Assembly: GCA_031288745.1 (NCBI GenBank)
Contig: JAITQT010000433.1
Span: forward strand, 1-16,454
Length of the DNA: 16,454 nt
Origin: Deltaproteobacteria bacterium
GTDB taxonomy: Bacteria; Desulfobacterota; Desulfarculia; Adiutricales; Adiutricaceae
Direction of reading: 5' to 3'
Part shown: positions 7,734 through 15,148 of the stretch, in pieces
How the letters are laid out: each line of letters begins with the position of its first letter
Numbering within the stretch: the stretch's first letter is position 1
The notes under the pieces: generated by a model
Databases searched by the model: none
The model's input: the letters and a program-made list of their open reading frames with translations, nothing else
What the model was told of the DNA's origin: nothing
Program-made: the position numbers and the translations under genes

Positions 7734-9653
7734 TTAGGTTAGAGCCTCTAATTTGGTTTTTTTTAGGTGCCGTTTCCTTTTGTCTTTTTCATCAGTCCCC
7801 AAGGTGTCGTTAAAAGGCTCTAAGATTTGAAGCTCGTTAATCTTATTATCTTTAGCGTAAAAAGAGGCAGCGATGTTTCTTATATCCTCCGATACTGCTA
7901 GGCCAATGATGATGGGGTTTGAGTGGGAGCCAGCGTAGTTCTTCTCTATAATCTGATTAAGCGCGATTTTGGCTGCGTTTTGAGCCTCTTTTGTCTCCTC
8001 AACCATTTTTAGTTCTATAACGTAACATTTTCCTTTATACTCGATTGTCAAATCACTACGGCCAAGGTTAGTATGGAGTTCGGAGTAGACCTTAATATTA
8101 GCGCCTAATAAAAAAGCCATAAGAAGCGAGCGATAAAAGCTCTCGTCTAATTTAAGTTTAAGCTTTTTATCGCGAGTGGTTTTTTGGGTAATATCGGTTA
8201 ATATTCTGTCAGCCACCTCGAAGTCTTTATTTTTAATCGCCGCCGCCAGACGTTCGGTTAGTCGCCTAGCGCCGCTTAATCCTATAGCCTCGTTGATAAG
8301 CCTCGTCTCGTCCGCTTTCTCGTTTATAAGGATAGATTGATAAAAATTAAAGCGATAGGCTACTGTATGGTCGTCATAGCAAACTTTGGCGAAAAGCAGC
8401 GTAAAACAATTGACTACGGCTTCGACGTTACCTTCGCTTATATGTTTTTCAAGCTCTATAGAGGCGGAGTCGGCCTCGGAGATAGAATCTATGACATTTT
8501 CTATAAACAATTTCGAGAATGAGGAGCGGACTTCAAAGTTGGGATAATCTAGCAAGAAGGAAGAATCGGATTGGGGATTAACGCGCAAGCTAAGATAGCC
8601 CGCCTGATAAAGGAACCCGTGGGGCGGGGTTTGTTCGATCTCGCCGGGATCGTCTACGAAATCGCGGCTTACCTTTAGACCTTTAAATTGCTCTGCTGTA
8701 AGCCCTTTATCGCGCATCATTTCTCTAATGAGGGTGTTGGAACCAGATTTCATCCAAAAGTTATAGAACCCCAGATCCTGAAAGAAATTGAGCATAGACT
8801 GAGGATTATAGAGTCTAGTTTCGCCGTCGAAGGAAAAGCCGTCGTAATAGTCCCGCACCTTCTCTAATAGCTCCGTCTCGTTAAGGTTAAACTTCCTGGC
8901 CGCCATTTCAATAAACGGTTTAAAGTTTTCTATGAGTTCCTCATGGGTAAAACCGACTAAGGACGCGAATTGCGGACTTAGCGAAATGTCTTTAATAGTA
9001 TTTAGAGAGGAAAATATCCCCATGCGGGAAAACTTCGTGACCCCGGTGATTAAGACGAAATGAAGATCCGCCTCTGCGTCCTTGATTTTACTGTAAAAAT
9101 TGGACATGATCGTCCGAGTGTCCTCAAGTAAATCCTTAATCTTGGCTAATCCCGGTGTCTGGATAACCTTTATGACCGGAGCGTCGTATTCGTCAATTAA
9201 AAGGACGACATCTTGGGAGCGGGCCTTTTTGACGTCTGGAATAAGGTTTACAAACGCTGCAGCGGGGTCATCGCCTCTTAGCGAGACCCCATGTCGGTCG
9301 GCGCTTTTAGTAAGTTCGTCGACGATATTTTTTTTCAGTTGTTCTTGGCTAACGGCTCCGCTGGGGCGGCTCATAATTAAGCGAATGACCGGCCTTGGAA
9401 CGAAATCTGGGGAAGTCATAATTTTTTCGGCCGAGAGCCCGTTAAAAAGTGTGATATCTCCAGAGTAGAAAGAATCTAAGGTCGAGAGAGCTAAGGATTT
9501 ACCAAAACGTCTGGGCCTGGCGAAGAAGACGACCTTGCCACATTTTCTAAGCTCTGGGAGAAAGTTGGTCTTATCCACATAGGCTATTTTCATGTCGCGA
9601 ATTTCTTTAAATTCGCTCATGCCTAAAGGTAAAAGAGGTAGTTTCTTATCCAT
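7734..9653 (-). CDS. DUF1703-type protein: AAA-ATPase-like domain plus PD-(D/E)XK nuclease-like domain, 639 aa
   Basis: The N-terminal AAA-ATPase-like domain begins with LPLGMSEFKEIRD and YVDKTNFLPELRK. Its P-loop is the atypical ARPRRFGKS at residues 45-53, and the Walker B strand is VVLLIDEYD at 149-157. A middle region contains FVLITGVTKFSRMGIFS and DYYDGFSFDGE, typical of the family. The C-terminal domain has GRSDLTIEYKGKCYVIELK with Asp534, Glu547 and Lys549, a PD-(D/E)XK arrangement. The start is ATG 9653, with GGAGG five bases upstream; a longer frame to 9749 would run through the promoter and is rejected. All catalytic motifs are intact, which is notable among so many broken genes. 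The family is abundant in gut and anaerobic bacteria, often multicopy, with no firmly established function; defence or mobile-element roles are speculated. It stands alone, with no partner gene. Confidence 0.92.
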   Translation of the reverse strand: MDKKLPLLPLGMSEFKEIRDMKIAYVDKTNFLPELRKCGKVVFFARPRRFGKSLALSTLDSFYSGDITLFNGLSAEKIMTSPDFVPRPVIRLIMSRPSGAVSQEQLKKNIVDELTKSADRHGVSLRGDDPAAAFVNLIPDVKKARSQDVVLLIDEYDAPVIKVIQTPGLAKIKDLLEDTRTIMSNFYSKIKDAEADLHFVLITGVTKFSRMGIFSSLNTIKDISLSPQFASLVGFTHEELIENFKPFIEMAARKFNLNETELLEKVRDYYDGFSFDGETRLYNPQSMLNFFQDLGFYNFWMKSGSNTLIREMMRDKGLTAEQFKGLKVSRDFVDDPGEIEQTPPHGFLYQAGYLSLRVNPQSDSSFLLDYPNFEVRSSFSKLFIENVIDSISEADSASIELEKHISEGNVEAVVNCFTLLFAKVCYDDHTVAYRFNFYQSILINEKADETRLINEAIGLSGARRLTERLAAAIKNKDFEVADRILTDITQKTTRDKKLKLKLDESFYRSLLMAFLLGANIKVYSELHTNLGRSDLTIEYKGKCYVIELKMVEETKEAQNAAKIALNQIIEKNYAGSHSNPIIIGLAVSEDIRNIAASFYAKDNKINELQILEPFNDTLGTDEKDKRKRHLKKTKLEALT

Positions 9654-9720
9654 ATCGACCTCCATACCAGCTAAAGGTAAATCGTAAAAGCCCGGCTGGT
9701 AAACATAATAATGTCGTCTA

Positions 9721-9749
9721 ATGATATCGGGATTTTCGACCACGGTCAA
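9721..9749 (-). promoter_or_regulatory. sigma-70-type promoter of the DUF1703 gene
   Basis: On the minus strand TTGACC (9749-9744) and TATCAT (9726-9721) are separated by exactly 17 bases. This leaves a leader of about 60 bases before the ATG at 9653, with its GGAGG ribosome site. Confidence 0.6.
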
Positions 9750-9750
9750 T

Positions 9751-9766
9751 AATAAACCTGTTTATT
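9751..9766. promoter_or_regulatory. 16-bp palindrome next to the -35 box, operator candidate
   Basis: AATAAACCTGTTTATT is a perfect 7+2+7 inverted repeat lying one base upstream of the -35 hexamer of the DUF1703 gene. The position fits a regulator-binding site. No regulator gene is present in the window, so the assignment is inferential. Confidence 0.35.
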
Positions 9767-9861
9767 TTCCACAAAGACATTAAAAATAAAGTAATAAATT
9801 ATATATTAATCAAATATAAAAAGGTCATTATCTAAAACGATAAAACGCTCCCTCGATAACT
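9767..9861. other. AT-rich intergenic DNA
   Basis: Short AT-rich spacer between the DUF1703 promoter region and the 3' end of the frameshifted unknown gene; nothing else recognised. Confidence 0.4.
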
Positions 9862-10204
9862 CTATAATTTGGGAGCTATACCAATGAACGAACATATTTT
9901 CTTATTATTTGGAGTAAAATAATCTGATAACTGAACCTTATCGCCAGTTTGGAAAATCATTTCGTTGGCGAGTATAGAAACATCAATATCATAAACTTCC
10001 AACATCTTGGAGATGATTTCATCATCTATGGCCTCTAGGGCTTCCACACTGATTTACTGGTGTTATTCCAGAAGTTTTGGCAGTGAATATGGGGGCTTTG
10101 ATGTTAGTCATGTTGGGAAGATACGCTGTCAGATACAACTTCTTAAGCTCGGTAGTCGATGATGGAGCGACCGCATTGTTAATGGCCCCAATAACCATAC
10201 ACAT
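9862..10204 (-). pseudogene. unrecognised gene, frameshifted
   Basis: Two overlapping minus-strand frames appear to be one gene. The first (from 10204) reads MVIGAINNAVAPSSTTELKK, YLPNMTNIKAPIFTAKTSGI, TPVNQ. The second (to TAG at 9862) continues VEALEAIDDEIISKMLEVYD, IDVSILANEMIFQTGDKVQL, SDYFTPNNKKICSFIGIAPK. A one-base shift near 10050 joins them into about 113 residues. No Shine-Dalgarno precedes the candidate ATGs at 10204 or 10198, so the true start may be further upstream and lost. I do not recognise the protein. Confidence 0.4.
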
Positions 10205-10309
10205 GTCAACTTTTAGTTTATATTATATAATATATAAACGATTATAAATAATAATTAAAAATTATTTTATAAAATACCTTGTAAACTCCAGCTAGGGATA
10301 ATTTAGCCT
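10205..10309. other. AT-rich spacer with dyad-rich sequence
   Basis: It contains near-palindromic AT stretches, such as GTTTATATTATA followed by ATATATAAAC around 10215-10240, and a second dyad around 10243-10275. They could act as transcription ends for the chemoreceptor mRNA, but no GC-stem terminator is present. Confidence 0.3.
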
Positions 10310-10349
10310 TTAGCCTTCTTGGGGCGGCTCCCCTTGAGAGGAGCGATTG
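10310..10349 (-). pseudogene. detached original C-terminus of the chemoreceptor
   Basis: If MITE-1 copy 4 and one 8-bp duplication are removed, the chemoreceptor frame continues past ILMG as NRSSQGEPPQEG and ends at TAA 10312-10310. These 12 codons are now separated from the gene by 388 bp of element and cannot be translated with it. Confidence 0.7.
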
Positions 10350-10357
10350 CCCATAAG

Positions 10358-10745
10358 GTGTCCATTCACAAGCCTTCTTGGGCGTGAACGTTGCGATGTC
10401 AAGCCCAATTTTTGGGGACGACCTGTGCCGCAACAATGAAGCTTCCTATAGAAGCTTTGTCTTTTTACACCAAATCTTTTTTATAAAGATTAAGGTCGGA
10501 GTGCCAATTTAAGTAGAAACCTCCAAAAACAATTGCGGATCGAAGCGCAAAGACGTCTTAAAAGCATTATGGTCTGAAAAATTAACTAGTAATAATGGTA
10601 TATTAAAATTTTAAAAACTGATAAAGGGGTACTTTTTTCGCTTCGAACATTGTTAACATCTCAAGGCGTTTGGTAAAACTCAGTTACAACTCGAAAACCG
10701 CAGCCAGTCTCAGAGTGCAGTGAAAAAAACCTGGTGAACGGTTAC
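10358..10745 (-). mobile_element. MITE-1 copy 4 (388 bp) with nested MITE-2, perfect 8-bp target duplication
   Basis: In plus orientation it begins GTGTCCATTCAC and ends GGTGAACGGTTAC. The flanks CCCATAAG (10350-10357) and CCCATAAG (10746-10753) are a perfect 8-bp target duplication. The core palindrome is here AAGCTTC-CTATA-GAAGCTT. Subtracting the nested MITE-2 (10539-10647) leaves about 279 bp, close to the 286 bp of the full copies. It lies in the 3' end of the chemoreceptor gene and supplies its stop codon. Confidence 0.9.
10539..10647 (-). mobile_element. MITE-2 copy A (109 bp) nested in MITE-1
   Basis: Ends are ATCGAAGCGC and CGCTTCGAA. The interior, including CTGATAAAGGGGTACTTTTT and TTAACTAGTAATAATGGTAT, is the reverse complement of the element at 14720-14829 at roughly 80-85% identity. 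The alignment of surrounding MITE-1 sequence (compare 5260-5300) is interrupted exactly here. The target duplication is unclear; the 8-bp flanks share only ATTG. Confidence 0.8.
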
Positions 10746-12754
10746 CCCATAAGTATGCTCATCAGTTCGTGGGCCGACTTATTAAGATGATTGGCCTCTA
10801 TATTAAGTTCAGTTGAACTACTCTTAGATTGCTCGGCCACCTTATCGTTATTATTAACTAAAGTGGTTAAAGATTGTAGAGAGGCGGTAATTTGAACCGT
10901 AGCCTCGCTCTCCTCTTTAGTCGCTTCCCCAATGGAGGCTACCTGCTTTTCGGCTTGATGAACCGTCTTTTCGATGGCCTCGAAGCTTTCGGCTAGTTTT
11001 GCGGCTGCTTGATAGCCGTCCTTCACTCTATTAACCGCAACCTCAAGTAACGTTTCGGTCTTATGGGCCGATTGGGTCGTAGCCCCGGCCAGACTTCTGA
11101 CGGCGGAGGCAACCACGGCAAAGCCATTACCTGCTTCCCCGGCCCGAGAGGCCTCAACGGAGGCGTTTAAGGCTAAGAGATTAGTTTGAAAGGCTATACT
11201 CTCAATTGATTTTAAAATATTTGAGACCTCAAAGGTGGCCTTGGAAATAGAATCCATGGCTTTTTTCATACCCTCAACCGTTTGCGCCCCAGCGCCCACT
11301 TGCTGACTAGCCAATTCCATAGTCTGCCCACACTCTTTGGAAATCTCCGCAGTCGAGCGGACCTGGCTCACTATCTGTTTTATAAAAACTGAAGTGTCTT
11401 TAAGGTTACGGATTTGCTCTCTAGCGTCACTCTCTAAGGTGTCGGCTAATTGGGCCACGTTTAGAGAATGGTTGTCTATAGTCTCCCCTTGATCGTAGAG
11501 AACGTTACCTACGGCGATAAGTTTAGTATTGGCCTTAACGATAAAATGAATAAAAAAGCCCATCACCACCACTAAAACTAATAAGGAGCCGAGCATGATT
11601 AAACGCATGGTCTTAAGGTTCTCTAGCTGAACTCTCTCTAATTCCCTAGTTAGGCTTTCAGCCTCTAGGACGTTTTGATAGACAATATCGTCGGGCACTA
11701 AGATTATGAGAGCTAAAATATTAGCTAGTTTTTTTACCCAAACTGTGTAGGCCCGGCCGTTTATAATGGCCGAGCCTCGGCGCGTCTCTTGGGAGAGGGA
11801 GGAGACTAGTCTAGCCACCTCTCCTTTTTCGTCAGCTTCTTTTAGGAAGTGGCTTTTGATAAAGGCCCCGTTTGGATTAGAAGAGTCGGGCACCTTTTCC
11901 GGGCTTAAATTATCAAAGCCAGCCTGGGCTATAACGGCTTGGTTGGATAGGTTGGCCGTTAAAACGGCCGAATCCTTTAGAGAGGAAACGATATGGGCGT
12001 TAATCTCTTTTAAAACATCTAAAGAAACGTCAACAAAGGTTACGCCTATGGCCGCACCCTCGTCAACTAAAGGCAAAGTGGCCGAAACTAAGGGGACCTG
12101 AGTTACTTCATCGACGTAAGGTTCGGTCCAGACCACCTTATCGTCAGGCGGCTTTAATCTATCTAGCGAAGGAGGTAAGACTGTGGAATAATAGTCCATG
12201 CTTAGCTCTAGCAAAAAATTTTCTCGCAGCTCTTTGGGGTCCCACGAGGGATCGGCGGCCGAAGTATCACCCACTTCGTCGTCGCTATATAGGATTTGAT
12301 TATCCTCTCTATAAACATACGGTAGATAATAGGGTATATAACTAGAAAAAGCCCCTATCTCGAAAGTGACCCCAAAACCGTTGACCTCCTTTGGTTCGCC
12401 AACGAAAAGGGTCCGGCAAAACCGCTCCACTTCCGCCCTGGCTTGTTCGGCGGCCTTTTGTCCACCTTTGGCCAAACGGCTCTGAGAGAGATAAAAATTA
12501 GCCGCGTAGCGCGCCTCTCGCTCGGCCACGTTTAGTAGCGATTGGAGCTTAAGATGGTTGATTTGCATAATATTCTCAATCTTATTTAATTCCGCATCTT
12601 TTATAGTAACGGCCAGGGTTTGCACATCTTTAACTGCCCGCTCCCTAAGCTGGTTGACCATGTTAGTGGAAACCGAAAGACTTAAAATATTTTGACTAAT
12701 GACCATTAAAGAAAGAAGACTTAAAAGTAACAATATTTTACCTCTAAAACTCAT
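10742..12754 (-). CDS. methyl-accepting chemotaxis protein, 670 aa
   Basis: A two-membrane-segment receptor that should signal through CheA/CheW. An N-terminal hydrophobic helix (about residues 5-27) is followed by a periplasmic sensor of about 355 residues with features of a double-Cache domain (YYLPYVYRED, WTEPYVDEVTQVPLVSATLP, AAIGVTFVDVSLDVL). A second membrane helix lies at about 385-406. The cytoplasmic coiled-coil has the highly conserved hairpin tip at 517-556 (IAFQTNLLALNASVEASRAG, then GNGFAVVASAVRSLA). No clear HAMP domain and no C-terminal NWETF-like CheR tether are visible. The start is ATG 12754, with AAAGGA eight bases upstream; a TTG two codons earlier is too close to that site. 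The stop TAA comes from the GTAACC end of MITE-1 copy 4, which replaced the last 12 original codons. The signalling core is untouched, so the protein is probably functional. No che gene is in the window. The ligand is unknown. Confidence 0.93.
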   Translation of the reverse strand: MSFRGKILLLLSLLSLMVISQNILSLSVSTNMVNQLRERAVKDVQTLAVTIKDAELNKIENIMQINHLKLQSLLNVAEREARYAANFYLSQSRLAKGGQKAAEQARAEVERFCRTLFVGEPKEVNGFGVTFEIGAFSSYIPYYLPYVYREDNQILYSDDEVGDTSAADPSWDPKELRENFLLELSMDYYSTVLPPSLDRLKPPDDKVVWTEPYVDEVTQVPLVSATLPLVDEGAAIGVTFVDVSLDVLKEINAHIVSSLKDSAVLTANLSNQAVIAQAGFDNLSPEKVPDSSNPNGAFIKSHFLKEADEKGEVARLVSSLSQETRRGSAIINGRAYTVWVKKLANILALIILVPDDIVYQNVLEAESLTRELERVQLENLKTMRLIMLGSLLVLVVVMGFFIHFIVKANTKLIAVGNVLYDQGETIDNHSLNVAQLADTLESDAREQIRNLKDTSVFIKQIVSQVRSTAEISKECGQTMELASQQVGAGAQTVEGMKKAMDSISKATFEVSNILKSIESIAFQTNLLALNASVEASRAGEAGNGFAVVASAVRSLAGATTQSAHKTETLLEVAVNRVKDGYQAAAKLAESFEAIEKTVHQAEKQVASIGEATKEESEATVQITASLQSLTTLVNNNDKVAEQSKSSSTELNIEANHLNKSAHELMSILMG

Positions 12755-12766
12755 AAACAATATCCT

Positions 12767-13070
12767 TTAACAATAAGTTGTGGTGAAGTCAAAACCAAAG
12801 GGAACCTAGCCAATATTTGGGCCGGCTCGTAAAAAAATACTCGTAAGTAAACAATAATTAAGGAGGAAATATTTAGGAAGCAATTAAGCTGGCCTTTTTT
12901 TATCTACACCCTCCACCGGGCTCAAAAAATTAAAGATAGCCGATAGATAAATTAGCGCTATGGCGGGCATGTTCGTCGTAGGGTATAAGATGACTTTAGA
13001 AACAAAAGCTAATAATTTTAGCTAAAACTTGGAGGGTAAAACTAAGGCTCAAAAAGTTTTAACCCTAGCC
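12767..13070. other. spacer between cmk and the chemoreceptor gene
   Basis: No gene is seen in these roughly 300 bases. It holds the 3' flank of cmk with a weak hairpin at 13007-13023. No convincing promoter for the chemoreceptor is visible; TTGGTT and TATTGT 17 bases apart just ahead of it are a weak possibility. Confidence 0.4.
13007..13023 (-). terminator. weak terminator candidate downstream of cmk
   Basis: On the minus strand AGCTAA-AATTA-TTAGCT forms a 6-bp stem, followed by TTTGTTTC, about 50 bases past the cmk stop. The stem is short and AT-rich. Confidence 0.3.
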
Positions 13071-13748
13071 TTAAAGCCCAAAGACTTCCTTAGCCTTCCC
13101 CAGCATTATGGTTTCGACCTGAAAAAGACTTAAATTAGAGCTATCAATAATCAGCGCCTCTGGGGCCGGTTTAAGGGGGGCGGCGCTCCTAGAAGAATCT
13201 GATAAATCTCGAGAGGCTAAATTAGCTAAAACTGAGGCCTTATCAGCCGAGACCCCCTTTCTTATAAGCTGTAAATAACGCCTCTCGGCCCTAACGCCAA
13301 CGTCGGCCACTAAAAAAAACTTGAGCTTGGCCCAAGGAAAGACCACGGTGCCCATGTCCCTTCCTTCGGTCACCAAAGCCCCTCTGGCCCCTAAGCGACG
13401 CTGAAGCTCTAGTAAGGCCGCTCTGACCCGTGGCTCGGAGGAATAAATTGAACTTAAGGCTGAAATCTCAAGATTGCGAATTAGACCGGTTACGTCTCTA
13501 GAACCAATAAACACTCGACTTTCAGCCTTATGATTTTTGACGCTCAAATCAAGCTTTTCAGCCAAAAGGCCGACCTGTTGAGCGTCTTGAGGGCCCAAGC
13601 CGCTCTCTTTGGCCGCCAGGGCCACGGCCCTGTATATGGCCCCGGTATCTAGACGATTCCAGCCCAAGGCTTGGGCTAAGTTTTTAGACAAAGTGGATTT
13701 ACCAGCCCCGGCCGGACCGTCGATAGTGATGATCTGCGTTTTATCCAT
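13071..13748 (-). CDS. cmk: cytidylate kinase (CMP/dCMP kinase), 225 aa
   Basis: A cytosolic NMP kinase that phosphorylates CMP and dCMP with ATP, feeding CTP and dCTP synthesis. The P-loop is GPAGAGKST at residues 11-19, LDTGAIYR follows at 33-40 in the CMP-binding region, GRDMGTVVFP at 129-138 is the conserved motif of this kinase (usually GRDIGTVVFP), KFFLVADV is at 143-150, and the lid arginines lie around RDLSDSSR at 180-187. Length and motif order match bacterial Cmk and nothing is missing, so it is probably active, as expected for a near-essential gene. ATG 13748 is the only sensible start but has no Shine-Dalgarno (TTTTAGTTT precedes it), so translation may be weak or use an A/U-rich leader. 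It is often clustered with rpsA or aroA in other bacteria; here both sides are mobile-element debris. Confidence 0.96.
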   Translation of the reverse strand: MDKTQIITIDGPAGAGKSTLSKNLAQALGWNRLDTGAIYRAVALAAKESGLGPQDAQQVGLLAEKLDLSVKNHKAESRVFIGSRDVTGLIRNLEISALSSIYSSEPRVRAALLELQRRLGARGALVTEGRDMGTVVFPWAKLKFFLVADVGVRAERRYLQLIRKGVSADKASVLANLASRDLSDSSRSAAPLKPAPEALIIDSSNLSLFQVETIMLGKAKEVFGL

Positions 13749-13778
13749 AAACTAAAATACACACTCTTATCAAGCGCC

Positions 13779-13849
13779 TAAAAAATAACAAACCAAGCCT
13801 GCTTAAGCCTCTTGGGCGGCTTTAAACTTAATTAATTAAGAGGGCTTGG
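13779..13849 (-). terminator. long hairpin with T-tract just upstream of cmk
   Basis: On the minus strand CCAAGCC (13849-13843) pairs with GGCTTGG (13799-13793), with an inner pairing of CTCTT with AAGAG. TTTGTTATTTTTT follows directly. The structure ends about 30 bases before the cmk ATG. It could be the terminator of a lost upstream gene or a cmk leader attenuator. Confidence 0.4.
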
Positions 13850-13877
13850 AAAAAAACTAACTAGAGCCTTAGGCTCT
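13850..13877 (-). terminator. second terminator-like hairpin
   Basis: On the minus strand AGAGCC-TAA-GGCTCT is followed by AGTTAGTTTTTTTCC. The stem is short but perfect. No gene is recognised upstream on that strand within the window, so the gene it served appears lost. Confidence 0.4.
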
Positions 13878-14006
13878 ACAAGGATTAAAGAAAGATAAAA
13901 AAACCTTCCCAAAGCTTAGCCTCAAGCCAGTCAGCCTTGATGAAAATATAAGTCAATCTAAATTGTACCCCAAATTAACCTTTTTAACCACCAATCTTAT
14001 CTCTAG
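13878..14006. other. intergenic DNA before ISAs1 element B
   Basis: No gene is recognised. It is AT-leaning DNA between an orphan terminator-like hairpin and the CCTAGGG left end of the ISAs1 element. Confidence 0.4.
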
Positions 14007-14546
14007 CCTAGGGCTAAAACGTCAAAATTTTTATTTCACATAAATTAATTAAAATAATTTGATAAGTGATAAAAATTTATTTGTTTATCTAAAGTTATCA
14101 ATTTTCTTTGAAATTTAACATATTTAATTTTTATTAAATAAATAATTAATTTGTTCTATTTATGGGGCAAATTTTCTATGTATTTAACAATGGATACTAA
14201 ACAATCCTAAAAACAGATAAATATATATCTATATCAAATTTAAAATAATAAAGATATAAATTTTAGATTTTCTGGTGAAAATCGAATGTAAAAATGGTTT
14301 TTTTATATCTCTTATTTTATTTATCTATAAATTTAGATTAATTGCAATAATTAACTAAATAAGTTAATAATTAAAACTGGTACAATGATATGCTATTTAA
14401 AATTTTGTAAATTAAATTTTAGACTATAAATATAGTTATATGATATTAGTTATTATATTAATCTATGGTTTTATATTAAGCTTTTTTTTATTATTTTAAA
14501 TCTTTTCTGCTATAATTAGACTCATCAAAAAAAAGAGAGTCCCATT

Positions 14547-14922
14547 ATGCCCAAATTTCTCGGCGATATCATCACTTATTTCAAAACCAGACCCGACCTT
14601 AGAGTTCAAGGGCGTTCAACTTATAAGCTACACCAAATCGTTACTATCCTTTTTATTGCCACCACAGCTGGCTGCAAAGGGTGGAAGGAAATTCATAATT
14701 TCTCCGTTAACTATTTTTGATCGAAGCGCAAAAAGTACCCCTTTATCAGTCTTTAAATTTATAACATATCATTATTACTAGTTAATTTTTTAGACTATTT
14801 TACTTTTAATGAGGTTTTAGGGCTTCGATGTTTTTTGGTTTTTCAACCTTTTGTTGCCAGACTTGGAGAATATACCCTCGGTTGATACGATTGCCAGAAC
14901 CCTCTCTAAAATCGATCCTTAG
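14547..14922 (+). pseudogene. ISAs1-family transposase, N-terminal fragment disrupted by MITE-2
   Basis: The ATG at 14547 follows an AAAGAGAG purine run. The frame reads TYFKTRPDLRVQGRSTYKLH, LFIATTAGCKGWKEIHNFSV, NYF, then TGA formed at the MITE-2 junction (14718-14720). Removing 14720-14829 plus one 8-bp flank joins the frame as NYF-W-FFNLLLPDLENIPSVD, then TIARTLSKIDP, up to TAG at 14920-14922. IPS.DTIARTLSKIDP is a conserved ISAs1 stretch normally found about 30-40 residues after the W..I..F motif, so this confirms both the family and the insertion. No catalytic core remains. Confidence 0.88.
14720..14829 (+). mobile_element. MITE-2 copy B (110 bp) in the ISAs1 transposase
   Basis: Ends are ATCGAAGCGC and GGGCTTCGAT, an inverted terminal repeat of eight perfect bases. 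The interior is the reverse complement of copy A at 10539-10647. Flanks are TATTTTTG (14712-14719) and GTTTTTTG (14830-14837), matching at six of eight positions, a decayed 8-bp target duplication. It has no coding capacity. Confidence 0.85.
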
Positions 14923-14983
14923 ACAATATGAGTATGGCTCTCTTAAAGTTAGTTGTAGAGTGTAAAAATAACCAGGAATTTAG

Positions 14984-15148
14984 GCTATAGACAATAAGAT
15001 ATTGCAGGTTATCTACCATCTGCTCACCCGTAAAGAGCCGTATAAAGACCCTAACGTAAATCTTGAAGAGTTGATGGTCAAGAAGAACGCCTCAAAGCAG
15101 ATGAGACGGCTCAAGATGTACCAAGAGCTGAATTTTGAGCTGGCCTAA
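14984..15148 (+). pseudogene. transposase C-terminal fragment, IS110-like
   Basis: A 54-codon frame, bounded upstream by a stop, reads AIDNKILQVIYHLLTRKEPY, KDPNVNLEELMVKKNASKQM, RRLKMYQELNFELA, then TAA. The (V/A)IYH(M/L)LT(R)(K/G)EPY pattern followed by a basic helix near the stop resembles the C-terminus of IS110-family transposases. The catalytic and Ser-containing regions are absent. NNQEF-like codons just upstream (about 14965-14980) may be further relics of the same gene. The family call is from memory of the tail motif only. Confidence 0.5.

Larger units (their letters stand above)
14007..14922 (+). mobile_element. ISAs1-family element B, 5' part, interrupted by MITE-2
   Basis: From CCTAGGGCTAAAACGTCAAA at 14007 this parallels element A (3836-4522): a proposed terminal repeat, about 535 bases of AT-rich leader with matching landmarks (for example TTCTATGTATTTAACAAT, TTTAGACTATAAATAT, TTTTCTGCTATAATTAGA), then the transposase start. 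The transposase frame is cut by MITE-2 at 14720-14829 and resumes to 14922. The rest of the element is missing or unrecognisable. Confidence 0.7.

Noticed and set aside
9654..9749. 32-residue N-terminal extension of the DUF1703 protein
   Set aside because: The extension would be encoded by the promoter itself; ATG 9653 has a perfect GGAGG site and matches where the family usually begins.
10242..10436. 64-aa minus-strand ORF
   Set aside because: It starts inside MITE-1 and runs through the detached chemoreceptor tail in a different frame from the receptor; it is a by-product of the insertion.
12755..12760. TTG start two codons upstream for the chemoreceptor
   Set aside because: Only two bases separate it from the AAAGGA ribosome site; ATG 12754 is properly spaced.
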